A DNA stretch of 64,000 nucleotides from AP-15 sp963703855. GTDB taxonomy: Bacteria; Pseudomonadota; Alphaproteobacteria; ATCC43930; CGMCC-115725. Where the stretch lies: positions 62,001 through 126,000 of the forward strand of contig CAVPFW010000005.1 in NCBI GenBank assembly GCA_963703855.1, in the 5' to 3' direction. Position 1 is the first letter of the stretch; every line of letters begins with the position of its first letter. Positions 55,876 through 64,000 of this stretch are shown here, piece after piece. The notes under the pieces were generated by a model that saw nothing but the letters and a program-made list of their open reading frames with translations, did not search any database and had not been told where the DNA came from. The translations under genes and the position numbers were made by a program.

Positions 55876-56423
55876 TCGAGCAGCCCGCCCGCCCCGCTTC
55901 GCTCGGCCCGGTTCCCCCGGGCGATCAGCCGACGCTGCTGCTGCGGGCCGCGACCGAGGAGGTCCAGGACAAGGGGTTTGTCGTCGCCGGGCTCGACAAC
56001 CTCGTCAATTGGGCGCGCAGCGGCTCCCTGTGGCCGATGACCTTTGGGCTCGCCTGCTGCGCCGTCGAGATGATGCACACCGGCGCCAGCCGCTACGACC
56101 TCGACCGCTTCGGCGTCGTCTTTCGCGCCAGTCCGCGCCAGGCCGACGTGATGATCGTCGCCGGCACCTTGTGCAACAAGATGGCTCCGGCATTGCGCAA
56201 GGTCTACGACCAGATGGCCGAGCCGCGCTGGGTGATCTCGATGGGCTCCTGCGCCAATGGCGGCGGATATTACCATTATTCGTACTCGGTGGTGCGCGGC
56301 TGCGACCGGATCGTGCCGGTCGACATCTATGTGCCGGGGTGCCCGCCGACGGCGGAGGCGCTGCTCTACGGCGTCCTGCTGCTGCAGAAAAAGATCAGGC
56401 GCACCCGCAACTTCGCCCGGTGA
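55866..56423 (+). CDS. nuoB: NADH-quinone oxidoreductase subunit B
   Basis: 185 residues. Ligands of cluster N2 are present: FGLACCAVEMM (tandem Cys), MGSCANGGGYY, and YVPGCPPTAEALLYG, with GTLCNKM between. It bridges the peripheral arm to the membrane arm next to the quinone site. The ATG at 55866 overlaps nuoA; a GTG two codons later is the alternative. Confidence 0.97.
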   Translation: MGVIEQPARPASLGPVPPGDQPTLLLRAATEEVQDKGFVVAGLDNLVNWARSGSLWPMTFGLACCAVEMMHTGASRYDLDRFGVVFRASPRQADVMIVAGTLCNKMAPALRKVYDQMAEPRWVISMGSCANGGGYYHYSYSVVRGCDRIVPVDIYVPGCPPTAEALLYGVLLLQKKIRRTRNFAR

Positions 56424-57061
56424 TGCCGCTGATGGACGAACGACTGAGAGCCCTCGCCGAGCAGCTCGCGGCGGCATCGCCCGACGCGAGGGCGGTCAGC
56501 GAAATCCGCCATGGCGAATTGTGCGTGCGGGTCGAGCGCATGGCGCTGCCTGAGGTGCTGAGCTTTCTGCGCGATGATCCGAGATGCCGGTTCACCGTGC
56601 TCTGCGACATCTGCGGCGTCGATTTTCCCGATCGGCCGCTGCGTTTCGAGGTCGTCTATAATCTGCTGAGCATGAGCCTCAACCAGCGCATCCGGGTCAA
56701 GGTCGAGACCGACGAGAACGAGCCGGTGCCGTCGGCGACCGGGCTCTACAGCAGCGCCGGCTGGTGGGAGCGCGAGGCCTGGGACCTGTTCGGGATCTAT
56801 TTCGCCGACAATCCCGATCTGCGCCGCATCCTGACCGATTACGGGTTCGAGGGACATCCGCTGCGCAAGGACTTTCCGCTGACCGGCTATGTCGAGCTGC
56901 GCTACGACGAGCAGCAGAAGCGGGTCGTCTACGAGCCCGTGCGCTTGCCGCAGGAGTTCCGCAGCTTCGATTTCCTGTCGCCCTGGGAGGGAATGGACAA
57001 GATCCTGCCCGGCGACGAGAAAGCCGGCGAGGGTGGGGCTGCGCCCGGGGGGACGCGGTGA
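56423..57061 (+). CDS. nuoC: NADH-quinone oxidoreductase subunit C
   Basis: 212 residues. CRFTVLCDICGVDFPDRPLR, EREAWDLFGIYFADNPDLRR and GHPLRKDFPLTGYVELRYDE are the 30-kDa subunit signatures. The start ATG shares its first base with the nuoB stop (TGATG). It ends GTGA with nuoD. Hydrophilic arm near the quinone site. Confidence 0.97.
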   Translation: MPLMDERLRALAEQLAAASPDARAVSEIRHGELCVRVERMALPEVLSFLRDDPRCRFTVLCDICGVDFPDRPLRFEVVYNLLSMSLNQRIRVKVETDENEPVPSATGLYSSAGWWEREAWDLFGIYFADNPDLRRILTDYGFEGHPLRKDFPLTGYVELRYDEQQKRVVYEPVRLPQEFRSFDFLSPWEGMDKILPGDEKAGEGGAAPGGTR

Positions 57062-58272
57062 GCGATCAGCGCCCGGTCCCGGAAAGCGAGCTCGAAGGCC
57101 CGCCGCGCATCAAGAATTTCACGATGAATTTCGGGCCGCAGCACCCGGCGGCGCACGGCGTCATGCGCCTGATCCTCGAAATGGATGGGGAGGTCATCGA
57201 CCGCGCCGACCCGCATATCGGCCTGTTGCACCGCGGCACCGAAAAGCTGATCGAATACAAAACCTACCTGCAGGCGATCCCCTATTTCGACCGGCTCGAC
57301 TACGTCTCGCCGATGTGCCAGGAGCACGCCTTCGCGCTCGCCGTCGAGAAGCTGATGGGGATCGCGCCGCCGCCCAGGGCGCAATATATCCGCGTGCTGT
57401 TCGCCGAAATCACCCGCATCCTCAACCACCTCTTATGCATCTGCGCGTTCGGCCTCGATGTCGGTGCGATCACGCCGTTTCTGTGGGGGTTCGAGGAGCG
57501 CGAGCGGCTGATGGAGTTTTACGAGCGGGTTTCGGGCGCGCGCCTGCACGCCAACTATTTCCGTCCCGGCGGCGTCCACCTCGACCTCCCGGCGGGCCTC
57601 GCCGACGATATTCTCGCCTTCTGCGCCAGCTTTCCCAAGACGATCGACGATATCGAGCAAATCCTCACCGAAAATCGTATCTTCAAGCAACGCACCGTCG
57701 ATATCGGCGTAGCCAGCGCCGAGCAGGCGGCGGATTGGGGCTTCTCCGGGCCGATGCTGCGCGGCTCCGGGGTCGCTTGGGATCTGCGCCGGGCGCAGCC
57801 CTACGACGCCTACGACAAGATGGATTTCGACGTGCCGATCGGCCGCAACGGCGATTCCTATGACCGTTACCTGGTGCGGATCGAGGAGATGCGGCAGTCC
57901 CTGCGCATCATCGAGCAGGCATTGGCACAGATGCCGTCGGGGCCGGTCAAGGTCAACGACCGCAAGGTCGCGCCGCCGCCGCGGGCCGAAATGAAGAGCT
58001 CGATGGAAGCGTTGATCCATCACTTCAAGCTCTATACCGAGGGCTATCACGTGCCGGCCGGCGAGACCTATACGGCGGTCGAGGCGCCAAAAGGCGAATT
58101 CGGCGTCTATCTCGTCGCCGACGGCACCAACCGGCCCTACCGCTGCAAGATCAGGGCGCCGGGCTTCGCCTTTCTGCAGGCGACCGATTTCATGTGCCGC
58201 GGCCACATGCTGGCCGACATCGTCGCGATCATCGGCTCGATGGACATCGTCTTCGGCGAGATCGACCGATGA
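57058..58272 (+). CDS. nuoD: NADH-quinone oxidoreductase subunit D
   Basis: 404 residues from a GTG at 57058 that overlaps the nuoC stop. FTMNFGPQHPAAHGVMRLIL, IGLLHRGTEKLIEYKTYLQA and RIEEMRQSLRIIEQAL are the 49-kDa subunit motifs forming the quinone-binding cavity with NuoB. Ends ATGA with nuoE. Confidence 0.97.
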   Translation: MSDQRPVPESELEGPPRIKNFTMNFGPQHPAAHGVMRLILEMDGEVIDRADPHIGLLHRGTEKLIEYKTYLQAIPYFDRLDYVSPMCQEHAFALAVEKLMGIAPPPRAQYIRVLFAEITRILNHLLCICAFGLDVGAITPFLWGFEERERLMEFYERVSGARLHANYFRPGGVHLDLPAGLADDILAFCASFPKTIDDIEQILTENRIFKQRTVDIGVASAEQAADWGFSGPMLRGSGVAWDLRRAQPYDAYDKMDFDVPIGRNGDSYDRYLVRIEEMRQSLRIIEQALAQMPSGPVKVNDRKVAPPPRAEMKSSMEALIHHFKLYTEGYHVPAGETYTAVEAPKGEFGVYLVADGTNRPYRCKIRAPGFAFLQATDFMCRGHMLADIVAIIGSMDIVFGEIDR

Positions 58273-58922
58273 ACGCGCCAAGCGACAATACACCGGGCGG
58301 CGCGCCGCCGTTCGAGCAGCCGGAAAGCTTCGAATTCACCCCCGAAAACCTGCGGATCGCCGAGGCATACATCGCCAAATACCCATCGGGTCGCCAGGCG
58401 AGCGCGGTCCTGCCGCTGTTGGACCTGGCGCAGCGCCAGAGCGGCGGCTGGGTGCCGCGCGCGGCGATGGACCGGGTGGCGCTGATGCTCGCGATGGCGC
58501 CGATCCGGGTCTACGAGGTCGCGAGCTTTTATACGATGCTCAATCTGCGCCCGGTCGGGCGTTACCTGCTGCAGGCTTGCACGACGACGCCGTGCTGGCT
58601 GCGCGGGTCGGACGATGTGGTCGCCGCCTGCGCGCGCAAGCTCGGCATCGGGATCGGCGGCAGCACGCCCGATGGGCTGTTCACGTTGATCGAGGTCGAG
58701 TGTCTCGGCGCCTGCGTCAACGCCCCGATCTTGCAGGTCAACGACGATTTCTACGAGGATCTCGACGGACCCTCGACCGAGGCCTTGCTCAACTCACTGC
58801 GCGCCGGCCATCCGCCGCCCCCCGGTTCGGCGATCGGGCGGCACGGCTCCGAGCCGGTCGGCGGCCGCACCACGTTGACCGAGCCCGCCGGCGGCGAGCC
58901 ACGAGAGATCTCCAAACAATGA
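58269..58922 (+). CDS. nuoE: NADH-quinone oxidoreductase subunit E
   Basis: 217 residues. 2Fe-2S thioredoxin-like subunit with ligands CTTTPC (C-x4-C) and CLGAC (C-x3-C). A long Pro/Gly-rich C-terminal extension (about 45 residues after SLRAGHPPPPG) exceeds many homologues. The start overlaps the nuoD stop by four bases. A 190-base gap containing a palindrome separates it from nuoF. Confidence 0.96.
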   Translation: MNAPSDNTPGGAPPFEQPESFEFTPENLRIAEAYIAKYPSGRQASAVLPLLDLAQRQSGGWVPRAAMDRVALMLAMAPIRVYEVASFYTMLNLRPVGRYLLQACTTTPCWLRGSDDVVAACARKLGIGIGGSTPDGLFTLIEVECLGACVNAPILQVNDDFYEDLDGPSTEALLNSLRAGHPPPPGSAIGRHGSEPVGGRTTLTEPAGGEPREISKQ

Positions 58923-59042
58923 GAAGGGCCCGCCAGATCGGATTCAGCCCCGCCCCGTGGCCGGGCTCGTCCGCATTGCTGTCCGGTTTAGAAATCGTCA
59001 CAACGTCAGGTTGGTGATCGTGAATGCGAGCCCAACCTTGAG

Positions 59043-59076
59043 CACCCTTGCCCGGATCAAGTCCGGGCAAAGGGTG
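59043..59076. repeat. Palindrome inside the nuo operon (TGCCCGGA / TCCGGGCA)
   Basis: CACCCTTGCCCGGA and TCCGGGCAAAGGGTG flank a TCAAG loop: a 14-bp near-perfect stem with one bulge. A repeat type common in alphaproteobacterial intergenic DNA. It lies in the nuoE-nuoF gap, 36 bases before the nuoF start. Confidence 0.65.
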
Positions 59077-59112
59077 ATAATTCTAGAGCCGATGGTCTCC
59101 GAGAGGATGTAA

Positions 59113-60405
59113 ATGCTCGCCGACAAGGACCGCATCTTCACCAACCTCTACGGCCACGACGACTGGCGGCTCGATGGCGCGCGCCGGCGCGGCGACTGGG
59201 ACGGCACCAAGGAGCTGATCCTCAAGGGCCGCGAGTGGATCGTCAACGAGGTCAAGGAATCGGGGTTGCGCGGGCGCGGCGGCGCCGGCTTTCCGACCGG
59301 GCTCAAATGGTCGTTCATGCCCAAACAGAGCGACCGCCCGACCTATCTCGTGGTCAACGCCGACGAGAGCGAGCCCGGCACCTGCAAGGACCGCGACATC
59401 CTGCGCAACGACCCCCACAAGCTGGTCGAGGGCTGTCTCCTGGCCTCGGCCGGGATGGGCGTCCACCATTGCTACATCTATATTCGAGGCGAGTTCTACA
59501 ACGAGGCGCAGCGGCTGCAGGCCGCGATCGACGAGGCCTATGGCGCCGGGCTGATCGGCAGGGATGCCTGCGGCTCGGGCTACCCGTTCGAGCTCTATCT
59601 GCATCGCGGCGCCGGCGCCTATATCTGCGGCGAGGAAACCGGCCTGCTCGAGAGCCTCGAAGGGCGCAAGGGCCAGCCGCGGCTGAAGCCGCCGTTCCCG
59701 GCGCAGGTCGGCCTCTACGGCTGCCCGAGCACGGTCAACAATGTCGAGACCATCGCCGTCGCGCCGGCGATCCTGCGCCGCGGCGCCGCCTGGTTCGCCG
59801 GGATCGGCCGCCCCAAGAACACCGGGACCAAGATCTACTGCCTCTCGGGCCACGTGAACCGGCCGTGCAACGTCGAGGAGGCGATGAGCATCCCGCTCCG
59901 GGAGTTGATCGAGCGCCACGCCGGCGGGGTGCGCGGCGGCTGGGACAACCTCCTCGCGGTGATCCCGGGCGGCTCCTCGGTGCCGGTCCTGCCGAAATCG
60001 ATCTGCGAGACGGTGCTGATGGATTTCGACAGCCTGGCCGCGGTCAAGAGCGGGCTCGGCACCGCCGCGGTCATCGTCATGGACAAATCGACCGACATCG
60101 TCAAGGCGATCGCCCGGCTGTCGAAATTCTACAAGCACGAGAGCTGCGGCCAATGCACCCCGTGCCGCGAGGGTCTCGGGTGGGTATGGCGGGTCATGGA
60201 GCGGATGGTCGAGGGCAACGCCTCGGCGGCGGAGATCGACAGCCTGCTCGATGTCTCCTACGAGATCGAGGGCCACACGATCTGCGCGCTGGCCGATGGC
60301 GCCGCCTGGCCGGTGCAGGGGCTGATCCGCCATTTCCGCCCGGAGATGGAGCAGCGCATCGCCGAATACCGCGCCCGGGCCGCAAGCCGGTTGCAGGCCG
60401 CTTGA
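59113..60405 (+). CDS. nuoF: NADH-quinone oxidoreductase subunit F
   Basis: 430 residues. NADH site GLRGRGGAGFPTGLKW, FMN-binding region (VVNADESEPGTCKDRDI, GAYICGEETGLLESLEGRKG) and the N3 cluster ligands ESCGQCTPCREG. Entry point of electrons from NADH. The ATG at 59113 is preceded by GAGAGG. Confidence 0.97.
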   Translation: MLADKDRIFTNLYGHDDWRLDGARRRGDWDGTKELILKGREWIVNEVKESGLRGRGGAGFPTGLKWSFMPKQSDRPTYLVVNADESEPGTCKDRDILRNDPHKLVEGCLLASAGMGVHHCYIYIRGEFYNEAQRLQAAIDEAYGAGLIGRDACGSGYPFELYLHRGAGAYICGEETGLLESLEGRKGQPRLKPPFPAQVGLYGCPSTVNNVETIAVAPAILRRGAAWFAGIGRPKNTGTKIYCLSGHVNRPCNVEEAMSIPLRELIERHAGGVRGGWDNLLAVIPGGSSVPVLPKSICETVLMDFDSLAAVKSGLGTAAVIVMDKSTDIVKAIARLSKFYKHESCGQCTPCREGLGWVWRVMERMVEGNASAAEIDSLLDVSYEIEGHTICALADGAAWPVQGLIRHFRPEMEQRIAEYRARAASRLQAA

Positions 60406-60523
60406 GAGGTTCGTAAACCGATGTCGGGTGACCATCTTCGCAGGGTGCCGCCGGGAACGCGGGCGTCCCGCCCGCATGCGGGCCAGAGGCGCGCGGTCCG
60501 AAGACCGGATCAGGTGTGAGGCG

Positions 60524-62615
60524 ATGCCCAAGCTGACGATCGACGGCGGCGAAATCGAGGTGCCGGCGGGCACCACGATCCTGCAGGCCTGCGAATTGGC
60601 CGGGATCGAGGTTGCTCATTTCTGCTTTCACGAGCGCCTGGCGATCGCCGGAAACTGCCGGATGTGCCTGGTCGAGGTCGAAAAATCGCCGAAGCCGATT
60701 GCCTCGTGCGCGATGCCGGTCGGCGAGGGCATGGTGGTCCACACCAAATCGCCGAAGGCGCTCAAGGCGCAAAAGGGGGTGATGGAGTTTCTGCTGATCA
60801 ACCACCCGCTCGACTGCCCGATCTGCGACCAGGGTGGTGAGTGCGATCTGCAGGACCAGGCGATGGCCTACGGCTTCGACCGCGGTCGGTTCGACGAGAA
60901 CAAGCGCGCGGTGCGCGACAAGGATTTCGGCCCGCTGGTCGAAACCCACATGACCCGCTGCATCCACTGCACGCGCTGCATCCGCTTTCTGACCGAGATC
61001 GCCGGGGTCGAGGAGCTGGGCGCCACCGGGCGCGGCGAGGACATGGAGATCGGCACTTATATCGAGCGCGCGCTCGGCTCCGAGCTGTCGGCCAACATCA
61101 TCGATCTGTGCCCGGTCGGCGCGCTGACCTCCAAGCCCTATGCGTTCGTCGCCCGACCCTGGGAGCTGAGCAAAACCGAATCGATCGACGTCCTCGACGC
61201 GGTCGGCAGCAACATCCGGGTCGATGCACGCGACGGGCAGGTGCTGCGCGTGCTGCCCCGCGTCAACGAGGCGGTCAACGAGGAGTGGATCTCGGACAAG
61301 ACCCGTTACGCGGTCGACGGGCTGCGCCGAAGACGGCTCGACCGCCCCTATGCCGGTCGCCGCGGCGATCAGAACCGCGACCGATTGGCGCGAGGCGCTC
61401 GAAATCGTCGCCGACCGGCTCAAAGCCGTTCCGGGCGAACGCATCGCCGCGATCGCCGGCGATCTGTGCGACCTCGAATCGATGTTCGCGCTGAAGCAGC
61501 TGCTGACCGGGCTCGGTGCCGTTAGCCTGGACTGTCGGCAGGACGGGGCCAGGCTCGATTGGCACTGCCGCGCCGGCTACCTGTTCAACACGACGATCGC
61601 CGGCATCGAGACGGCCGACGCCTGCCTGCTGATCGGCACCAACCCGCGCTGGGAAGCGCCGCTCGTCAATGCGCGGCTGCGCAAGCGTCATCTGCAGGGC
61701 GGGTTCCGGATCGCCGCGATCGGCCCGGCGCTCGATCTGAGCTTTCCGGTCGAGATGCTGGGCGAAGGCGGCGAAACCTTGGGCGCGCTCGCCGCCGGCG
61801 ATCATCCGTGGAGCGAGCTGCTGCGCAGGGCGAAGAACCCGATGCTGGTGCTCGGGCAGGGGGCGCTCGCTCGCCCGGACGGCGCACAGGTGCTGGCGAC
61901 GGCGCGCCGGATCGCCGAGCGCTGTGGGCTCATCCGCGACGGCTGGAACGGGTTCAATGTCCTGCACCGCGCCGCGGCACGGGTCGGCGGGCTCGATCTC
62001 GGCTTTGTCCCCGGGCCGGGGGGGCGCGATGTCGCCGGCATCCTCGACGGTTGTCGCTCGGGCGATGTCGAGGTGCTCTATCTGCTCGGCGCCGACGAGA
62101 TCGGCGCCCGCGAGCTCGGATCCGCCTTTGTCGTCTATCAGGGGCATCACGGCGACCGCGGCGCCGAACGCGCCGACGTGATCCTGCCGGGTGCGGCCTA
62201 TACCGAAAAGGACGGCACCTGGGTAAACACCGAGGGGCGGGGTCAGCTCGGCCGCCGCGCGGTGTTCCCGCCCGGTGACGCGCGCGAGGATTGGAAGATC
62301 GTGCGCGCGCTCTCTGCGGCAATCGGCCGGCCGCTTCCCTTCGATACCCTGGGCGAATTGCGCCGGCGGATGCGCGAGGCCCATCCGGTGTTGGCCGAAA
62401 CCGACCGGGTGACCTCGGCGCCATGGGGCGAGTTCGGCGATCCGGGCCCGGTCGACCCGACCCCGTTCGCCTATCCGATCGATGACTTCTACCGCACCGA
62501 CCCGATCAGCCGGGCCAGCGCCACGATGGCCGAATGCAGCAACGTCTTTCTCGCGCATCGCGGCGAATTGCCCCCATCGACCGGCACCTATGGGCGGACC
62601 GGCACTCATGGCTAG
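60524..62615 (+). CDS. nuoG: NADH-quinone oxidoreductase subunit G, single-base frameshift
   Basis: Corrected length 696 residues. The N-terminal 2Fe-2S (CFHERLAIAGNCRMCLVEVE), the N5-type HPLDCPICDQGGECDLQDQA and the 4Fe-4S CIHCTRCIRF are in the first frame. That frame is lost after GLRRRRLDRP at a CCCC run (61345-61348), and the molybdopterin-oxidoreductase-like domain continues in the next frame (MPVAAAIRTATDWREALEIV to the TAG at 62615). Removing one C gives RPMPVAAAIRT without any other change. The protein is probably intact in the organism. Overlaps nuoH by eight bases. Confidence 0.92.
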
Positions 62616-63621
62616 TTTTTGGAGCGGCTGGGCGTGGCCGACCGTGATCACGATCGGCGAGGTGGTGGCGGTCGTCGTGCCGTTGCTGATCGCGGTCGCC
62701 TATTTGACCTATGCCGAGCGCAAGGTGCTGGCGTTCTCGCAATTGCGCAAAGGGCCCAACGTCGTCGGCCCGTTCGGGCTGCTGCAGCCCTTCGCCGACG
62801 GGCTCAAGCTGTTGATCAAGGAGACGATCGTCCCGAGCGGTGCCAATCGGGTCGTCTTCATCCTCGCGCCGATCGTCACCTTTACCCTGAGCCTCGTCGC
62901 CTGGGCGGTGATCCCGTTCGATCCCGGGGTCGTCATCGCCAACATCAATGTCGGGATTCTCTACCTGTTTGCGATCAGCTCGCTCGGGGTCTACGGCATC
63001 ATCCTCGCTGGCTGGGCCTCGAATTCCCGCTACGCCTTTCTCGGCGCGTTGCGCTCGGCGGCGCAGATGGTCTCCTACGAGGTCGCGATCGGCTTTGTGC
63101 TGGTGACCGTGCTGATCTGCGTCGGCTCGCTGAATTTGAGCGACATCGTCGAGGCGCAGCGCCGGATCTGGTTCGCGATCCCGCTGTTGCCGATGTTCGT
63201 GATCTTCTTCATCTCGGGCTTGGCCGAGACCAACCGCGCCCCGTTCGACGTGGTCGAGGGCGAGACCGAGCTGGTGGCCGGTTATTTCGTCGAATATTCG
63301 GCGATGGCCTTCGCCCTCTTTTATCTCGGCGAATACGCCAACATGATCCTGATGAGCGCGATGACGAGCGTGCTGTTTCTCGGCGGCTGGCTCGCCCCGT
63401 TCGGGGTCCCGCCCTTTACCTGGGTCCCCGGACCGATCTGGTTTCTGTTGAAGATCGCCTTTGTGCTGTTCTGTTTTTTGTGGGTGCGTGCCACCTTCCC
63501 GCGGTTCCGCTATGACCAGCTGATGCGGCTCGGGTGGAAGGTGTTTCTGCCGTTTTCGCTGTTCTGGCTGGTGCTGACCGCGGGAGTGTTGACGGCGTTC
63601 GGGTGGCTGCCGGCGCGCTGA
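62608..63621 (+). CDS. nuoH: NADH-quinone oxidoreductase subunit H
   Basis: 337 residues, about eight membrane segments. LTYAERKVLAFSQLRKGPNV, GLLQPFADGLKLLIKETIVP and GLAETNRAPFDVVEGETELV are the conserved quinone-channel motifs. Start ATG at 62608 inside the nuoG 3' end. Membrane anchor contacting the peripheral arm. Confidence 0.97.
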   Translation: MASFWSGWAWPTVITIGEVVAVVVPLLIAVAYLTYAERKVLAFSQLRKGPNVVGPFGLLQPFADGLKLLIKETIVPSGANRVVFILAPIVTFTLSLVAWAVIPFDPGVVIANINVGILYLFAISSLGVYGIILAGWASNSRYAFLGALRSAAQMVSYEVAIGFVLVTVLICVGSLNLSDIVEAQRRIWFAIPLLPMFVIFFISGLAETNRAPFDVVEGETELVAGYFVEYSAMAFALFYLGEYANMILMSAMTSVLFLGGWLAPFGVPPFTWVPGPIWFLLKIAFVLFCFLWVRATFPRFRYDQLMRLGWKVFLPFSLFWLVLTAGVLTAFGWLPAR

Positions 63622-63651
63622 ACGGCCGAACCAGGCGAAGGGATCGATAGG

Positions 63652-64000
63652 ATGGCACTTTTGCCACGCGGCGCGCGCAGCCTGCTCTTGAGCGAGCTGC
63701 TTTCCGGCCTGGCCTTGACCTTGCGCTACATGTTCAGGCGCGCGGTCACGGTCAACTACCCGCACGAGAAGGGCCCGCTCAGCACCCGCTTTCGCGGCGA
63801 GCATGTGCTGCGCCGCTATCCCAATGGCGAGGAGCGCTGCATCGCCTGCAAGCTGTGCGAGGCGATCTGCCCGGCGCTGGCGATCACGATCGAGGCCGAG
63901 CCGCGCGAGGACGGCAGCCGGCGCACCACCCGCTACGACATCGACATGACGAAGTGCATCTATTGCGGCTATTGCCAGGAGGCCTGCCCGGTCGATGCGA
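63652..64000 (+). CDS. nuoI: NADH-quinone oxidoreductase subunit I (cut by window end)
   Basis: First 116 codons. Two 4Fe-4S motifs are visible, CIACKLCEAICP and CIYCGYCQEACP, the ligands for N6a and N6b. The N-terminal helix LLSGLALTLRYMFRRAVTVN precedes them. The 3' end lies beyond the window, so the gene is partial only because of the window boundary. Confidence 0.96.
   Translation, partial: MALLPRGARSLLLSELLSGLALTLRYMFRRAVTVNYPHEKGPLSTRFRGEHVLRRYPNGEERCIACKLCEAICPALAITIEAEPREDGSRRTTRYDIDMTKCIYCGYCQEACPVDA

Overview
The window comes from a high-GC (roughly two thirds G+C by eye) alphaproteobacterial chromosome. Three conserved neighbourhoods point there: thrS-infC-rpmI-rplT-pheS-pheT; rpoZ-rel-acpS-lepB-rnc; and tRNA-Leu-tig-clpP-clpX-lon-hup-tRNA-Val followed by the nuo operon. 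Together with methylmalonyl-CoA epimerase next to DUF1467, this fits Rhodospirillales/Reyranella-like or related lineages. The genus cannot be fixed from the sequence alone. No CRISPR array, prophage or intact transposase was seen.

Layout. 0-4.6 kb: an amidohydrolase, a NIPSNAP protein, a lipoprotein, a GerW/YtfJ-like protein and a lytic transglycosylase. 4.6-7.5 kb (minus strand): a compact RiPP operon of the GRRM/triceptide class. It has two Gly/Trp-rich precursors with repeated W-x-N cores, a radical SAM/SPASM maturase, and a translationally coupled secreted protein of unknown function. 7.7-16.2 kb: small housekeeping and envelope genes, including tag, mce, DUF924, a large FAD/Fe-S oxidase, an RlpA-like and a Spy-like protein, a class IV aminotransferase and a broken methyltransferase gene. 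16.2-24.6 kb: translation genes pheT, pheS, rplT, rpmI, infC, thrS and tRNA-Cys. 24.7-29.8 kb: rpoZ, rel, acpS, lepB, rnc. 29.9-35.4 kb: an unknown GxSxG protein, then a copper/metal cluster (CopD-cytochrome fusion, CopC, an associated secreted protein, DUF2946) divergent from a Zur-like regulator. 35.4-42.4 kb: assorted metabolic genes including nnr and malonyl-CoA decarboxylase. 42.6-49.7 kb: the proteostasis block. 49.7-55 kb: a periplasmic oxidation module (PQQ dehydrogenase, Rieske protein, molybdenum hydroxylase pair) lying between tRNA-Val and tRNA-Asp. 55.5 kb to the end: nuoABCDEFGHI, with nuoI cut by the window edge.

Outstanding points. (1) The triceptide-type RiPP operon, with two paralogous precursors of different core architecture and an uncharacterised fourth gene. 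(2) An apparent AUA start codon on infC, placed 7 nt after a strong Shine-Dalgarno sequence. (3) A terminator-like hairpin with an alternative pairing partner just ahead of pheS. (4) A 38-bp palindromic insertion flanked by a 10-bp direct repeat inside a methyltransferase gene. (5) A recurring pattern of single-base insertions that break otherwise well-conserved genes (NIPSNAP, FAD/Fe-S oxidase, aminotransferase, NHL protein, tig, nuoG). The pattern looks more like sequence error than decay, so any reader should treat these genes as probably functional until the sequence is rechecked.

Palindromic repeats of the CCCTC...GAGGG type are scattered between genes, and one copy sits in frame inside the oxidase gene.
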